A stretch of DNA of 64,000 nt from Hemileia vastatrix. Lineage: Eukaryota > Basidiomycota > Pucciniomycetes > Pucciniales > Zaghouaniaceae. Under the pieces are notes generated by a model. It saw nothing but the letters and a program-made list of their open reading frames with translations, was not told where the DNA came from and did no database searches. Positions 22,285 to 33,038 of the stretch are shown here, piece after piece (position 1 is the stretch's first letter; each line of letters opens with the position of its first letter). The DNA is taken from the NCBI GenBank assembly GCA_030280995.1, contig JASXTE010000016.1, forward strand, positions 26,683,501 through 26,747,500, in the 5' to 3' direction. A program made the position numbers and the translations under genes.

Positions 22285-23417
22285 TGTGGTCTTCCAACAT
22301 TGGCAGGGGCCTTTGTTGTGTGATTTGGCGCTGTTTGTGCATGTCTTTATTGACATCTGTTAAGGAATTGGGCATTTTTCTGGTTTGATTCCGTGGATAT
22401 TGGGTCTGCGGGTATGTGGGTACTATCATTGGATAGCCCCAGTTTTTCTCTATATTTTATCTCCTCTAGACATTTTTCATATTCTAAGTTTTAAGGGGTC
22501 GTTTCCTCATTTTTCATATATAAAAGATTGCTGTATAATTTTGTTTTTTGTGCTTTACGGGCTAACCTTAAGTCTTAGGGTTAAGTTCTTAGTACCATTA
22601 GATAGAGCTAATTTTTCTCTATATTTCATCTCACAATGTTGTTATAGTGAAATTCCGTGTTTTAAAGGTTTTAGTAGTTGTAGCTAATTTTTCTAAGTAG
22701 ATTAGTTGTTTTTATTGGTTTTCTGGCTTCAGGGAGGCCGAGCCGCTTCAGGCGGCACCTCCAACGTTGGGTGGCCTGCCTGCCTCTGTTTTAGAAGGTT
22801 GGGGAGCACTTCTGGAGGGTTTTTATTCAATTTGGCAGGTACAGGCGCCAGATTTGTGGGTGTGCATGGGCTCATTGATAGTGGTCTGTGTGTACATAGT
22901 GAATAAGACAGTTTGGGGAAACCTTAATCATCATACAGCCATCCCGAGGTGATATAATTGTTCCTCACTCAGTTTTCACTGTTTTCTGGTCACAATTGGC
23001 TGTGTTTGTTGCAAGTGAGTTCTTCATTTAACTTAACCTTGGCAACTGTTTTCTCTGTTATAGTATTGCAAGCTATAGCAAGTATTATTGCTGTCTCTGG
23101 TGTGGATTTGCAGCCTACATCAAGTAACTTTTCTGTCTCTGGTGTGGATTTGAAGCCTACATCAAGTATCTTTGCTGTCTCTGGTGTGGACATTGTTCTA
23201 CATTTCAGTTCTTTGGTCTGGTAGTCTATCTGGGGACTACTTTCTTGGCTCATCAAGAAGTCAAGTGTGTTGAAAAAGGGGTTTAGAAAAACAGGAACCA
23301 ACTTACTTTAGCAAGTAAATCTCACTCTATTTTTCTAAAGGGACAGGGGGTTTCTCTCTGGTTTTTCTCCAACTCCCTTGGTCAAGGCCTATAGCGAGTA
23401 CTATAGGATTGTCTACA
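22285..23417 (+). repeat. Family 1 5' LTR
   Basis: Starts TGTGGTCTTCCAACA and ends GTCTACA. A GC- and CpG-rich core around 22733-22795 stands out in the AT-rich surroundings. Near 23095-23195 a 44-45-bp unit containing TCTCTGGTGTGGATTTG is present once more than in the 3' LTR, which accounts for the 44-bp length difference. Confidence 0.9.
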
Positions 23418-23421
23418 TTTC

Positions 23422-23441
23422 TGGCGCCTAACATGGGGTAG
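23422..23441 (+). promoter_or_regulatory. Primer-binding site of family 1
   Basis: TGGCGCCTAACATGGGG lies four bases after the 5' LTR. TGGCGCC-type starts are usual for tRNA-primed LTR elements; the donor tRNA cannot be named from this alone. Confidence 0.6.
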
Positions 23442-23508
23442 AACTTGCTAGTTCTTTGGAATCTCTGCTTTCTTTGGTTGACTCTTTTTGGTGTTTTGGA
23501 CTGGAAGA

Positions 23509-25890
23509 ATGGCTTCTGGTTCTGCTATTCCTGTGGTGAATGTCAGTGGGGGAGATGGTCCTCCTTCTGTGATGGTTAGGGAGTGTGTGCGGATTAAAAC
23601 TTGGGATGGTACCAAGTTAAATGGGGAGGATGTCAAGTGGTTTCTAGAGAAGTATGAATCTGCTGCTGGAGCTGATGGTGCTTCCTACCTGGACATGATG
23701 AAGCAGATTATCTTCTTCATTGGTGATAGGTCAGTGGAGAAGGAGATTTTGGCCATGTCTGGCTACAAGAAGAGGGATTAGAAATTGTTGTGTAGGGAGA
23801 TGGTGGATAGATGGGGTGTCAGGTTCACTATGGTGGATCTGAGCAAGGTTATCAGTGAATGGCAATCTTATGGTGGTGTTTGTAACTTACATAGTTACAG
23901 GAAGTTTCTTCTACAGTTTGATCCTGTGGTGGAATATTTGGTGGAGGTGGACAAGCTTGCACATGAAAATGCTTCCAAGGATGTTTTTTGGCCTTCCCTG
24001 GCTAGAGATGTCAGGATGGATGTGTTGAAGGAGTAGTCAAGATAGGAATTGATGAAGACTCTTTCTAATGGGGACCAGAAGTTGCCTGCCTTGGATAAGG
24101 TGAAGAAGGCTGTTGAGGCCCATTTGAAGTTATTGGCTGTGGACACCTATCAGGAGGGGTGGGCCAAGTATGTCAGCAAATTAGGTGAGGCTTTGGCTGA
24201 AGAGAAAGTTAGGGAGAAAAAGAAGGAGAAGAATTTGGTGCTGGTTCCCATACAGGAGAGGGACACAATGGTGGAGCAGTTGGCTGATCTTACAAAGCAG
24301 CTGCATATTTTTGTTCAGGAGGCTATGAAGGTCAATAAGGCACCTTCTCAGCCTAGAGATTTTTATAGGAGGGCTGGTAGGAGTGATCCTTGGGTCTGCT
24401 CTTATTGCAGCAGGAGAGGCAACAGGTCCAATGATTGTTGCGCATTGAACAGGGATGTGTCTGAAGGAAAGGTGGAATTTGATGGCAGGGTTTTCAAGTT
24501 CCCTGATGGTTCTTTTGTGAAGCCCAGTGAGGGGCAGGCTACTGTTGATTTGGTCAGGAGAAGGGGAGGTCTCAATCAAAGGAGGCCGAGGTTTGAGGAG
24601 ATTTCTGATCAAGGGAAGTCTTCTGGAAAGGAGGATGAGGATGGCAAGGGAAAGGGGAAGGAGGTCAATAAGGTCTCTTTTTCTACTTCTTTTGGTGGTT
24701 TGGAGTTGTATTCTTGTTGTGGGCAGTCAAGTGGTGAATGCTTGGCTGGTGTTTATGATGTGGAAGCAGGAAAGGTGGGAAGTCCTAAGAGTAGTTCTCA
24801 GGCCCAACCAAAGCCAAATGCTTCAAAGGTGGATCCTAAGCTGAGTGCAGCTAGGAAGAGGTACAGCAAATAGGAGCTGTACAAGATGCAGAAGGGTATG
24901 GCTGACATGGGCCCCCCTAGTTTTGGCGCATTGGACATGAATGGTGAGCCAATGCCAATGGAGGTGGATTCTGACTCTGAGGAGGATGTCCCTTTGGATT
25001 CATTTCCAAAGCCTGCTGGAGTTAGAGGTTCTGGTGAGGGATCTGGTTTGGTTCCTGTTAATGGTAAACCTGTTGGTGGTGCTGGTCCTCAAGAAGCTTC
25101 TAGGACCAAGGTGGTGAAGCCAAGGGCTCACTTTGAGAGGCCAGTAGTTTCTGGTCAAGTTAATGTTATGGAATCTGTCCTGGAAAGGATGAATCAGGGT
25201 CAGGTTTCCCTATCTTATGGGGAATTGTATTCTATCAGTCCAGGGTTGGCTGATAGACAGAAAAAGTTGTTGACTAGGAGAAGAGTTTCTTCTGGTGAGG
25301 TAGAATACATTTGTGATTCTGCTGAAAAGTTTGGTGAGGGGTTGGAAACTCATTTTTCTGCTCCTCTGGGATATGTCAATGTCACTCTGAATGGCAGGGA
25401 GGCAAGGGCATAGGTGGATTCAGGTTCTCAGATATACCTGATTTCTTTGTTTGAGGCAACTCATATGGGCCTCCCCATCAAAACTGGTATTGGTGGGAAT
25501 TTGAGAGGGACTGGTGGCCATGTCACTGAATTGGTTGGAACTTCAGAGTTTGTGAAGTTAGATGTTGGCGGAGCCTTAGGGAAGATTAATTTTTACATTG
25601 CTAAAGGTAATGTAAAATCAGTTTTGGGTTGGCCATTCTTGATGGATTTTCAGGCAAGAATTGGTTATCAATTTGATTTGGGAATCAGTTTGTAGTTGAC
25701 TGGTGAATATGAAAGGAGACTTCACATGAGGTTGTCATCCCCTGGAGAGGATGGTTGGGAGACCAGGCCTGGTATATCTTCAATGTGCCAGTGCATGGAC
25801 TGCTTCAGGAGAAGGAAGGAAGTGGGTGCTGCCTCTGGTTTTTTGGAGTGTGGCTCAGGCTCTATTGAGAGTCTGTCTTTTTTAGGGTAA
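23509..25890 (+). pseudogene. Family 1 gag-protease frame, with in-frame TAG codons
   Basis: A single frame from MASGSAIPVV to a TAA at 25888. It holds a capsid region, a zinc-knuckle-like CSYCSRRGNRSNDC at 24397 in which the His of CCHC is Asn, an acidic Ser/Pro region, and a retropepsin with VDSGSQIYLI as active site (25414) and SVLGWPFLMDF. It is interrupted at 23779, 24034, 24043, 24871, 25411 and 25693, in every case by TAG. The last one but one lies directly before the protease active site, where family 2 has a Leu codon. The natural end overlaps the next frame as TAATG. Confidence 0.85.
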
Positions 25891-25953
25891 TGAGGGCTGA
25901 TCACCCTAGTGCTACAACCTCTCCCCAAGATGCGGAAATCCCAGGTTGTAGTA
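25878..25953 (+). promoter_or_regulatory. Predicted -1 ribosomal frameshift signal, family 1
   Basis: TCT TTT TTA GGG TAA ends the gag-PR frame, giving the heptamer T TTT TTA (25878-25884) in the correct register. RT lies in the -1 frame, which is open through the site. TGCTACAACCT (25910-25920) pairs with AGGTTGTAGTA (25943-25953) with one G-U pair, loop CTCCCCAAGATGCGGAAATCCC-like. A smaller AGGG/CCCT stem at 25893-25907 lies 8 bases after the heptamer. The equivalent site in family 2 is at 38497-38565. Confidence 0.65.
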
Positions 25954-28900
25954 GGTCAGCTCCCTTGGAGATATACCAAGTGGATTTTCAACTTTCTCTT
26001 TTTAATGTTTCTCTTCTCTGCAAGTATTCATCAAGTTTTTTATCAAGTCTCTGTTCTCTCTCAAGATTCTTAATTATTTTTAATTCAAGTTCAAGGAAGA
26101 AGATTGGTTATATATCTTTATTGAAAGATATGCAGAAAAGTTTTGGAGTGGTGAGATTGGGGTCTAAAAGTAAGTCCTCCCAGTTGTGCACCACTAGGGT
26201 TTCTTCTACACCTTTCAAAAACATTACCTGGGCCACACCTATGAGTATTAGGGAAACCCCTGGTTATTTGTGTAGGTCAGAAGAAAACTCAAAAAAAGAA
26301 GATAAAAATTTTAAGATAATTCATGAAAATCAAGAAAAAAATCTGAAGATAATGAAGAAAGAAGATGCAAAATGTTTTTGTGAAGATCGTCAAGATCTAT
26401 TTTTGGGCCTCCAGCATGAGGTTAAACTGCAGATAATTATGAAGAAAGAATATCAACAAGATCAATCTTTGGGCCTCCAGCATGAGGATAAACTGCATAA
26501 TTTTAGAAGAGTTGATTCTGAAGATGAATCAATATTTGAAGATTTGGAAGACGGAAGTGAGGATGAAGATTTGGAATTGCAGAAAAGTTTTGGAGTGGTG
26601 AGATTGGGGTCTAAAAGTAACTCCTCCCAATTGTGCACCACTAGGGTTTCTTCTACACTTTTAAAAAACATTACCTTGGCCACACTTGTGAGAAATGGGG
26701 AAACCCTTGGTTTTTGTTCCAGTTCTGGTGATGAGGAATTCCTGAAGATTCCTCAAGTTGAAGGTGGAGCGGCAAAGTATAAGAAGGTAGCGCAGAAGAT
26801 TAGGCCTGTCAATGAGCCTATGCCTGTGGTTTTGAATCGGCCCTTGAAAAGACCTCCTTTGTCAAGAGATCCGTACTGTACTCCTTTGGTGAAGAATCCT
26901 CCAGAATTTGTTGAGACAGCTAGGGTGAACGTGCAAAGGTTGAAAGTTCTTAATTTTGGTCCTGATGGGTGGTTGTCTGAAGAAGAAAAGAAGTTGTTGT
27001 TGCACATTATTGTGCTAAGGGAAAAAGCTGTGGCATTTGTTGAGGAGGAAAGGGGTGTATTGAAGCACTCCTATGGGGAACCTTACTTGATTCCTGTGGT
27101 TTTTCATAAACCTTGGCAAATCAAACCTATTCCGATTCCAGCCGCTATTAGAGAGGATTTTGTGGAGATTGTTAGGGGAAGAGTCAGGACTGGGTTATAC
27201 GAACAATGAACTCCCAGATACTCAAGCCCGGTGTTCTGTGTAAAAAAGCAGAATGAAAAGTTGAGGGTGGTTCATGATCTTAGAGCCTTGAATAGAGTCA
27301 CTATCAAGGACGCTGGTATGCCACCAAGTGCAGAGGATTTTGTTGAAGCTTTTGTTGAAAGGGTGTGTTATGGTTTGGGTGATATTATGGGTGGTTATGA
27401 TTAGAGGGAACTCCATACGTATTCAAGGCCTCTCACAACTTTTGAGACTCCTTTGGGAAGATTTCAGCTCACTAGGTTGCCTCAAGGAGCAACTAATTCA
27501 GTGGCAGTTTATCAAGAACAGATGGCTTGGATTTTACATGATAAGGTTCCCACTCATGCTGGTATTTTTATTGATGATGGTGGAATTAAAGTACCATCCA
27601 TTGATTATGGTAATGAGGTGTTAGCGGAGAACCCTGGAATAAGGAGGTTTGTGTGGGAATATACAATAACTCTAGAGAGAGTGTTGTTTAAGATTGGAGA
27701 GGCTGGTTTGACCATTTCAGGGTTAAAATTCCGTTGTTGTGTTCCTGCCTTGGAAATTCTGGGTCATGTGGTATCTAAAGAGGGAAGGATTATGGCAAAG
27801 AAGAAGATTAATAAAATTCAGTCATGGCCAAGGCCTAAAAATACTACTGAAGTCAAGGGATTTTTGGGTGTATGTGTATATGTCAGGATTTTTATTAAGG
27901 ATTTTTCTTTGTTGGCTTCACCTTTAAGGAGGTTGACCAGGAAAGATGCAGATTGGGAATGGACTGAAGAGTGTGAAGAGGCTTTTCAGAAGTTGTAAAA
28001 GGTTGTTGGTGAATATATTGTTCTTCACAAGTTGAATTATGGTGTTGGTGCTGGAAAAATTTATCTGGCAGTGGACTCAAGTTATATTGCTGCTGGTGCT
28101 GTTTTGTCTCAGGAAGATAAAACTGGGAGGGTCAGGCCAGTAAGATATGAGTCTGTGGTGTTTAATGAGGTGGAATCTAGGTATTCTCAACCTAAGTTTG
28201 AATTGTGTGGTGTAGCAAAAATTTTAAAGAAGCTAAAGACGGTTTTGTGGGGGCAGCATTTTGAGCTGCAGGTGGATGCAAAATCTTTGGTTCAGATGAT
28301 CAATACGCCTAGTCTTTCAATGCTCCAATGACTAGGTGGGTGGCATTTATTAAACATTTTTCTTTTGACCTGGTACACAAACCAGGTAAAACTTTTACTA
28401 TGCCTGATGGATTATCAAGGAGGCCACCTACAGATGAAGATTCTGAGGCTGAAGAGTTTGATGAAGATGTTCCAGTGGTTAGGGCCAGCACACAGGGTGC
28501 TGAAGATTTTTCTGACCTCCCCCAGGAGTCTAAACTGGCTGGATCTGATCTTGATTCTAGTGATCAGGATGTTTTTGTTGATGAAGATGGAGTTGTTGTT
28601 TGGGACAGCTCAAATTAGTAAAGGGTAATTTTGTTACTGAACTGGATTCTCACAAGGTTCAATGGAAAGAGAAGGACGTGCCAAAATTAAGGATTGGTGT
28701 CCTGGATGGGCTGCTCAATTGGCTCATGTTCATACTTGTGATTTTGATGACAGAATTGTACCCTTGGATGTTGTTTTGTTGGATTTTGAAGATGAGACCT
28801 GGGGTCAGTCTGGGTTTTATTTTATTTTGGTGGAATATCTGTTGACCTTGGAGAGACCAGATAGTTGTGATGATGATACTTGGTTGGCAATCAAGAAGAA

Positions 28901-30060
28901 GAGCCATGGATTTTATGTGTCAGGAAGGCGGTTAATGAGGAGGAGAAATCCAAACCCTCAAGTGGTGGTGACTCAGAAGAAGGGTAAAGAATTGGTTTTG
29001 AAGTCTTTGCATGAAGATCTTGGTCATAGAGTCTTTGGGGAGACTTATAGAAGAGTAGCAGTCAGATTTTGGTGGCCAGGTATGAAGTTGGCTGTGCAGG
29101 GTTGGGTTCAATCTTGTGAAGAATGTCGAAGAAGAAGTCACTTGAGACCTAAAGAGGTCGGCCGTGCTAATGGCGAATCAACTGTTTTTGGAAGGGTCAG
29201 TCTAGATGCTGTCCATATTAAAGAGGGCAGGTATAAATACTTGATTGTTGCTAGGGATGATTTGTCTGGTTGGGTTGAGGCAGTGCCTCTGGTTAATTTG
29301 ACTGCCAAGAATGTGGCAGAGTTTTTGAAGAACGAGTGGATTTATAGGTATGGGTTGATGAAGTTGGTGACTGTTGATGGCAGGCCAGAGTTTGGTGCCA
29401 AATTTAAAGAAGCTGTGGCTATTTTTGTTTCTAAAGTTAGAGTGGCTACACCTTATTATCCTGAAGCTGAAGGCATGGTTGAAAGAGGCCATCAAGTTAT
29501 CAAGAATGCTTTGGTGAAGATGTGTAGAGATAGTGCTAAAAAGTGGAGGCATTATTTCTCCTTGGTGTTATTTACTGATAGAGTCACTGTGAAGAGGACA
29601 ACTGGCTATTCTCCTTATGAGTTAATGTTTGGTCAGAAAGCTGTTCTACCAGTGGACTTGGAAGCTGTCTCTTATCTTGGAGTTGATTGGGATGATGTGC
29701 ACTCAAAAGAAGATTTGCTCTGTGCCAGGATGCAACTGTTGGAATGTAGGGAGGAATGTCAGGAGAAGGCATACTCTAGAATGATGAAGATTAGGAATCA
29801 ATCAGTCAGGTACTGGGACAAGAAGTTGGCTCATAGACTCAGGAATCCCTTGAAACCTGGTTGTTTGGTTTTGGTGTATAATAGAAGTTTGGAGAGTCAG
29901 TGGGGGAAAATTTTTGCTGACAGATGAAATGGACCTTACAGAGTCAGATCTCAGGCGTTTGGAGGTTCTTATGTTTTGGAAGAGTTGGATGGTGCAGTCT
30001 TGAAAAAGAGGGTGGCTGAAGACCAAGTGAAGAGGTTTTATCCCAGAGGCACTATGCATG
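25890..30060 (+). pseudogene. Family 1 pol: linker, RT, RNase H, integrase
   Basis: Begins in the -1 frame relative to gag-PR. A 290-residue linker with a tandem duplication precedes RT. RT shows VFCVKKQNEKLRVVHDLRAL, GLGDIMGGYD, RLPQGATNS and FIDDGG as catalytic box (27570). RNase H starts AVDSSYIAAGAVLSQ (28047). Integrase (28662-29926) has the zinc region HEDLGHR ... CEECRRR, then DAVHIKEG, TVDGRPEF and EAEGMVERGHQ as D, D, E, all intact. Interruptions: TGA 27207 and 29926 (likely Trp codons), TAG 27402, TAA 27996, frameshifts near 28318 and 28618. No chromodomain. Confidence 0.85.
26129..26720 (+). repeat. Tandem duplication inside the PR-RT linker
   Basis: QKSFGVVRLGSKSKSSQLCT (26132-26190) and QKSFGVVRLGSKSNSSQLCT (26580-26640) begin two copies of a 140-bp unit about 450 bp apart, followed by similar VSSTxxKNIT segments. 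Between them GLQHEVKL and GLQHEDKL (26406, 26469) are encoded by two copies of CCTCCAGCATGAGG-TTAAACTG-type motifs also found in non-coding parts of the element. Confidence 0.8.
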
Positions 30061-30883
30061 AAGAAGATGGACTCCGCAATGAGGATAAACTATGGAACGT
30101 TCTTTGTTTTGGAATTTTTTTGGTGTTGCAGAGCAACTTTTGTGTTGGAAACTTTTTGTTAGAAGGTACCCATGGGTGGGGCTTCTAGATTTAATCTTGG
30201 AAAGTGTAGGGGTGACTGATGGGCTGGCTGCTCTATCAACAGTTACCCAGATTGTCTGTTTCCAACCCTTTCTCTTAATTTGGTTGAACCCTAGTATTGA
30301 TTTCTTTTCACAGGTTTTAGTCCTCTATGACTTTAAACTGGAATTTCCTCTGGTTTTCATGCGCTGGTCTCTTCACTCTTATTGGTTTTGGTTTTTTTGT
30401 GTTGGATGTGGTGTTTTTGTTAGAAGGTACCCAGGGGGGGCTTCTAGATTTTATTTTGGAAAGTGTGGGGGTAACTGATGAGCTGGCTGCTCTGTAGAAC
30501 AGTTACCCCAGAATTTCTGTCTCAAGTCTTTTGTTTTTCCTAGTTGAATTCTAGTTCTGTTGTTTATTATTCAGGTTTCAAGTCCACTATGACTTTAAAC
30601 TGGTTTGGGACTGGCTTCTTTATCTTTGGTTTTTTCAGATTGGTGGTGGATCACTGGTAGTCTCCCATTGTTTTTACTTATTGGAGGGAGGCCACCCAGT
30701 GATCATTTCTATGGATTGGACTTTCCCTTATTGGACCATCTATGGAGCTTGTCTTTCTTTGATTTTGCAGTTATGTTTTTTGCTAGATAGCAGTTTTAGA
30801 TTTTTTTCTTTTTTTCTCTTTTTTTTCTTTTAATTTTTTATGGGGGTTGTTTAGAATTATAAAATCAAAAATATAGGGTGTTA

Positions 30884-30952
30884 CCACATCAGGGTCACCT
30901 GGATGTGGGCAAGCATTGGTGGGGAAAGACTCATCAATTGGCCGTACAATGC
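30884..30952 (+). ncRNA. Double-hairpin RNA-like module, copy 1
   Basis: CCACATC (30884-30890) pairs with GATGTGG (30902-30908), linker GCAA, then GCATTG (30913-30918) pairs with CAATGC (30947-30952). In the second copy at 31080 the second stem is GGTATC/GATACC instead, so all variable positions are compensated. Type is a guess: a structured segment of the retrotransposon transcript rather than a separate RNA gene. Confidence 0.55.
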
Positions 30953-31079
30953 TATTTTCTTTTTTATTTATTATTTATTTCATGTGTTTCTGTGTTTCAT
31001 TCTTTTTTATTATTTTCTGAATTTCTAAATTTTTTGATGTTTATTTTCTGTTAATCATTTAAAAAATTTAATTGTGTAT

Positions 31080-31149
31080 CCACATCAAGGTGCACTTGAA
31101 TGTGGGTAAGGTATCAGGGGATCAGCTCATCAATTGGCTGGGGGATACC
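31080..31149 (+). ncRNA. Double-hairpin RNA-like module, copy 2
   Basis: CCACAT (31080-31085) pairs with ATGTGG (31100-31105), linker GTAA, then GGTATC (31110-31115) pairs with GATACC (31144-31149). The loop ATCAGCTCATCAATTGGC is shared with copy 1. A third copy sits at 3238-3307 in the other family 1 element. Confidence 0.55.
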
Positions 31150-31406
31150 ATTTGTATTATTTTTTATATTTTATTTTATTTCATTTATGTTATTTTATTT
31201 CATTTTATTTATTAATTTTTAATTTTTTTGTATTAGTAGACAGAAAAAAAAATTTAAAAAAAAAAATTTAAAAAAAAAATTTAAAAAAAAAATTTTCTGA
31301 AGTTAGTTTTATTTATTGTTTTATATTATTATTATGTTTCTAATCTTTTTGCAGGAGCTTGTTGTCTGGATGATGAATCTTCTGGAGGCTGATCCAGATT
31401 GTGATG

Positions 31407-32891
31407 TCATTTTTGTTTTTTGTTAGGATTGTGGGAAGCACTGTGTTCTTTGAAGTTCATCCTGCTGGAGAGATTATAGGGATTGTAATGGTCAGGGATT
31501 GGATTAGAGGGAAGTTCAGAGGAGGAAGAAGAAGAGGCAGGAATGGAGTGCTGGAGAGTGTGCTTAATGATCCTAGACATTTTCCAGTGGTCCTCAAACA
31601 GGCACTTTCTCAGGGATTTTTCAAAGTCATTCAAAGGTCCATGTAGGGCAAAGGCTTTTAGCATGTTGGGACACATGGTGCTTAGGTGTTTTTTCATGTC
31701 TTCATAATCCAGGGTCAAAGAAGTTTCAAGAGGTTGGCCAACTCCAATAATAGATTCAGGAGGAGGGGTGCCAACTAGACAAGAAGAATTGGATGAGTAA
31801 TTATTTTTGTTGAGGAAATGGGATAAATTAATTTGGTACTTACAGATTAGAAGCTCATCAAATTTGTAAGAAGCTGGAATTTGGATCTCTGAAGATTTTG
31901 TAATGGTCATAGTGGGTGGATCAACCAGGGAAAGATATGGATTCTCTTGGTCTTCCTCTGAAAGATTTTGATAAGGTGAACTAGGAGGCTGATGTTCCTG
32001 GGGCTTAGTTGGAGCAGTGGGATTGTTGTTGTTGTTGTGGTTGTTACTTCTGTTGGATTCAGCTGGAGGAGGTGCTGGTGATGGAGTACCAGGGTTGTTA
32101 AAAGATGGAGCATGAGAGGGTGATTTGGAAGTAGATTGATCTCTTCTGGATGGAGCTTTTGAAGAGATGGAACTGTCAGAAGAATAGTTGGCTGACAGAG
32201 GAGAGGTGTAGTTTCTTTGTCTTAGCTGGGGACAAAGTTGTTGCTTGGGTGCAGTGTTGGGTGTTCTGGTTTCTTCTTGGGGTTCTCTGGCAGGTCTCCT
32301 AGAAGTTTGGGAAAATTAGAAGTTTTTGGATCTTGGAAGGGTTAGCTGCATTGCTCTGGGAGCATTGGGAGGTGATTGTGTAGAGTTTTTTTCGTTGATT
32401 GATTGAATTTGGCTGTTTTCCGGTTGTTTTTGGAGATTTTGAGCTGGATTATCACTGTCCAGTGAGGCGGGAAGGCCGCCTGGGAGCTGATCTTGAAGCT
32501 TTTGGAGCTAATTTGGCGGAGATAAAAGCAGTTTCTTGGGAAGCTAAGTCTGGTCTTTTGGGAAGAGTTCTGGAAGCTGAGCTTCTGGATCTTCTGAAAA
32601 GTGCTGAAGATAAAGAGGAAGAGGAAGGACCAAGCTCTGGGGATCTGGTAGGGGATCTAGAGATGTATTTATGAGAAGGTGAGGAGGAGGAATAGGGTAG
32701 TTGGCATCTCTGTCACATATTTTCTTTTTGGAATAGCAAGAATTAAAAGCCCTGTTGTAGAATTTGGCTTCAGGAGTTGGAAGAGTGAATGTGCAAGGTC
32801 TGCACATGTGGATGCACTGTTTGCAGGCATAGTCTTTGGGAGCAGTGAAGTAAGGGAGAGTAGAAGGGTTAACGTAAGGAGATCCAGCCAT
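31407..32891 (-). CDS. Antisense Cys-finger protein B of family 1
   Basis: Unknown function; encoded opposite to gag-pol. The N-terminal frame (32891-32544) starts MAGSPYVNPS and carries CKQCIHMCRPC and, 17 residues on, CYSKKKIC, a Cys arrangement suggesting metal binding. A second frame, open from 32315 to 31407 and without its own early Met, is rich in Ser, Pro, Asn and basic residues, then becomes globular (SYKFDELLICKYQINLSHFL, LDYEDMKKHLSTM, HGPLNDFEKSLRKCLFEDHW) and ends NPNKKQK. How the two frames join, by intron or frameshift, is unclear; a TAA at 32316-32318 lies between them. Family 2 has a counterpart at 51808-52579. It could act as a nucleic-acid-binding accessory protein; that is inference. 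Confidence 0.55.
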
Positions 32892-33038
32892 GATCTGTGG
32901 TGTGAAAAGATGATGGAAAGGGATAGGAGGAGATTTTTGTCAGTGATGGGTAGATGATGACATGAAGGTAGAAGTTGAGCAGGTTGGCTGTAGGGGTGTT
33001 CTGTATGAAATTGGCTGCGTCTATTTTTTGTAAAATTC

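Noticed and set aside
22706..23301. Open frames inside family 1 LTRs on both strands
   Set aside because: They are short, vary between LTR copies, and follow repeat units in the LTR; no family recognised.
24181..24612. 143-codon frame antisense to family 1 gag
   Set aside because: It lies opposite a well-supported gag frame and looks like a codon-composition shadow.
30467..30509. Hammerhead ribozyme, because of CTGATGAG in the hairpin module
   Set aside because: The GAAA box and the stem arrangement of a hammerhead are missing, and the CTG is part of the outer stem.
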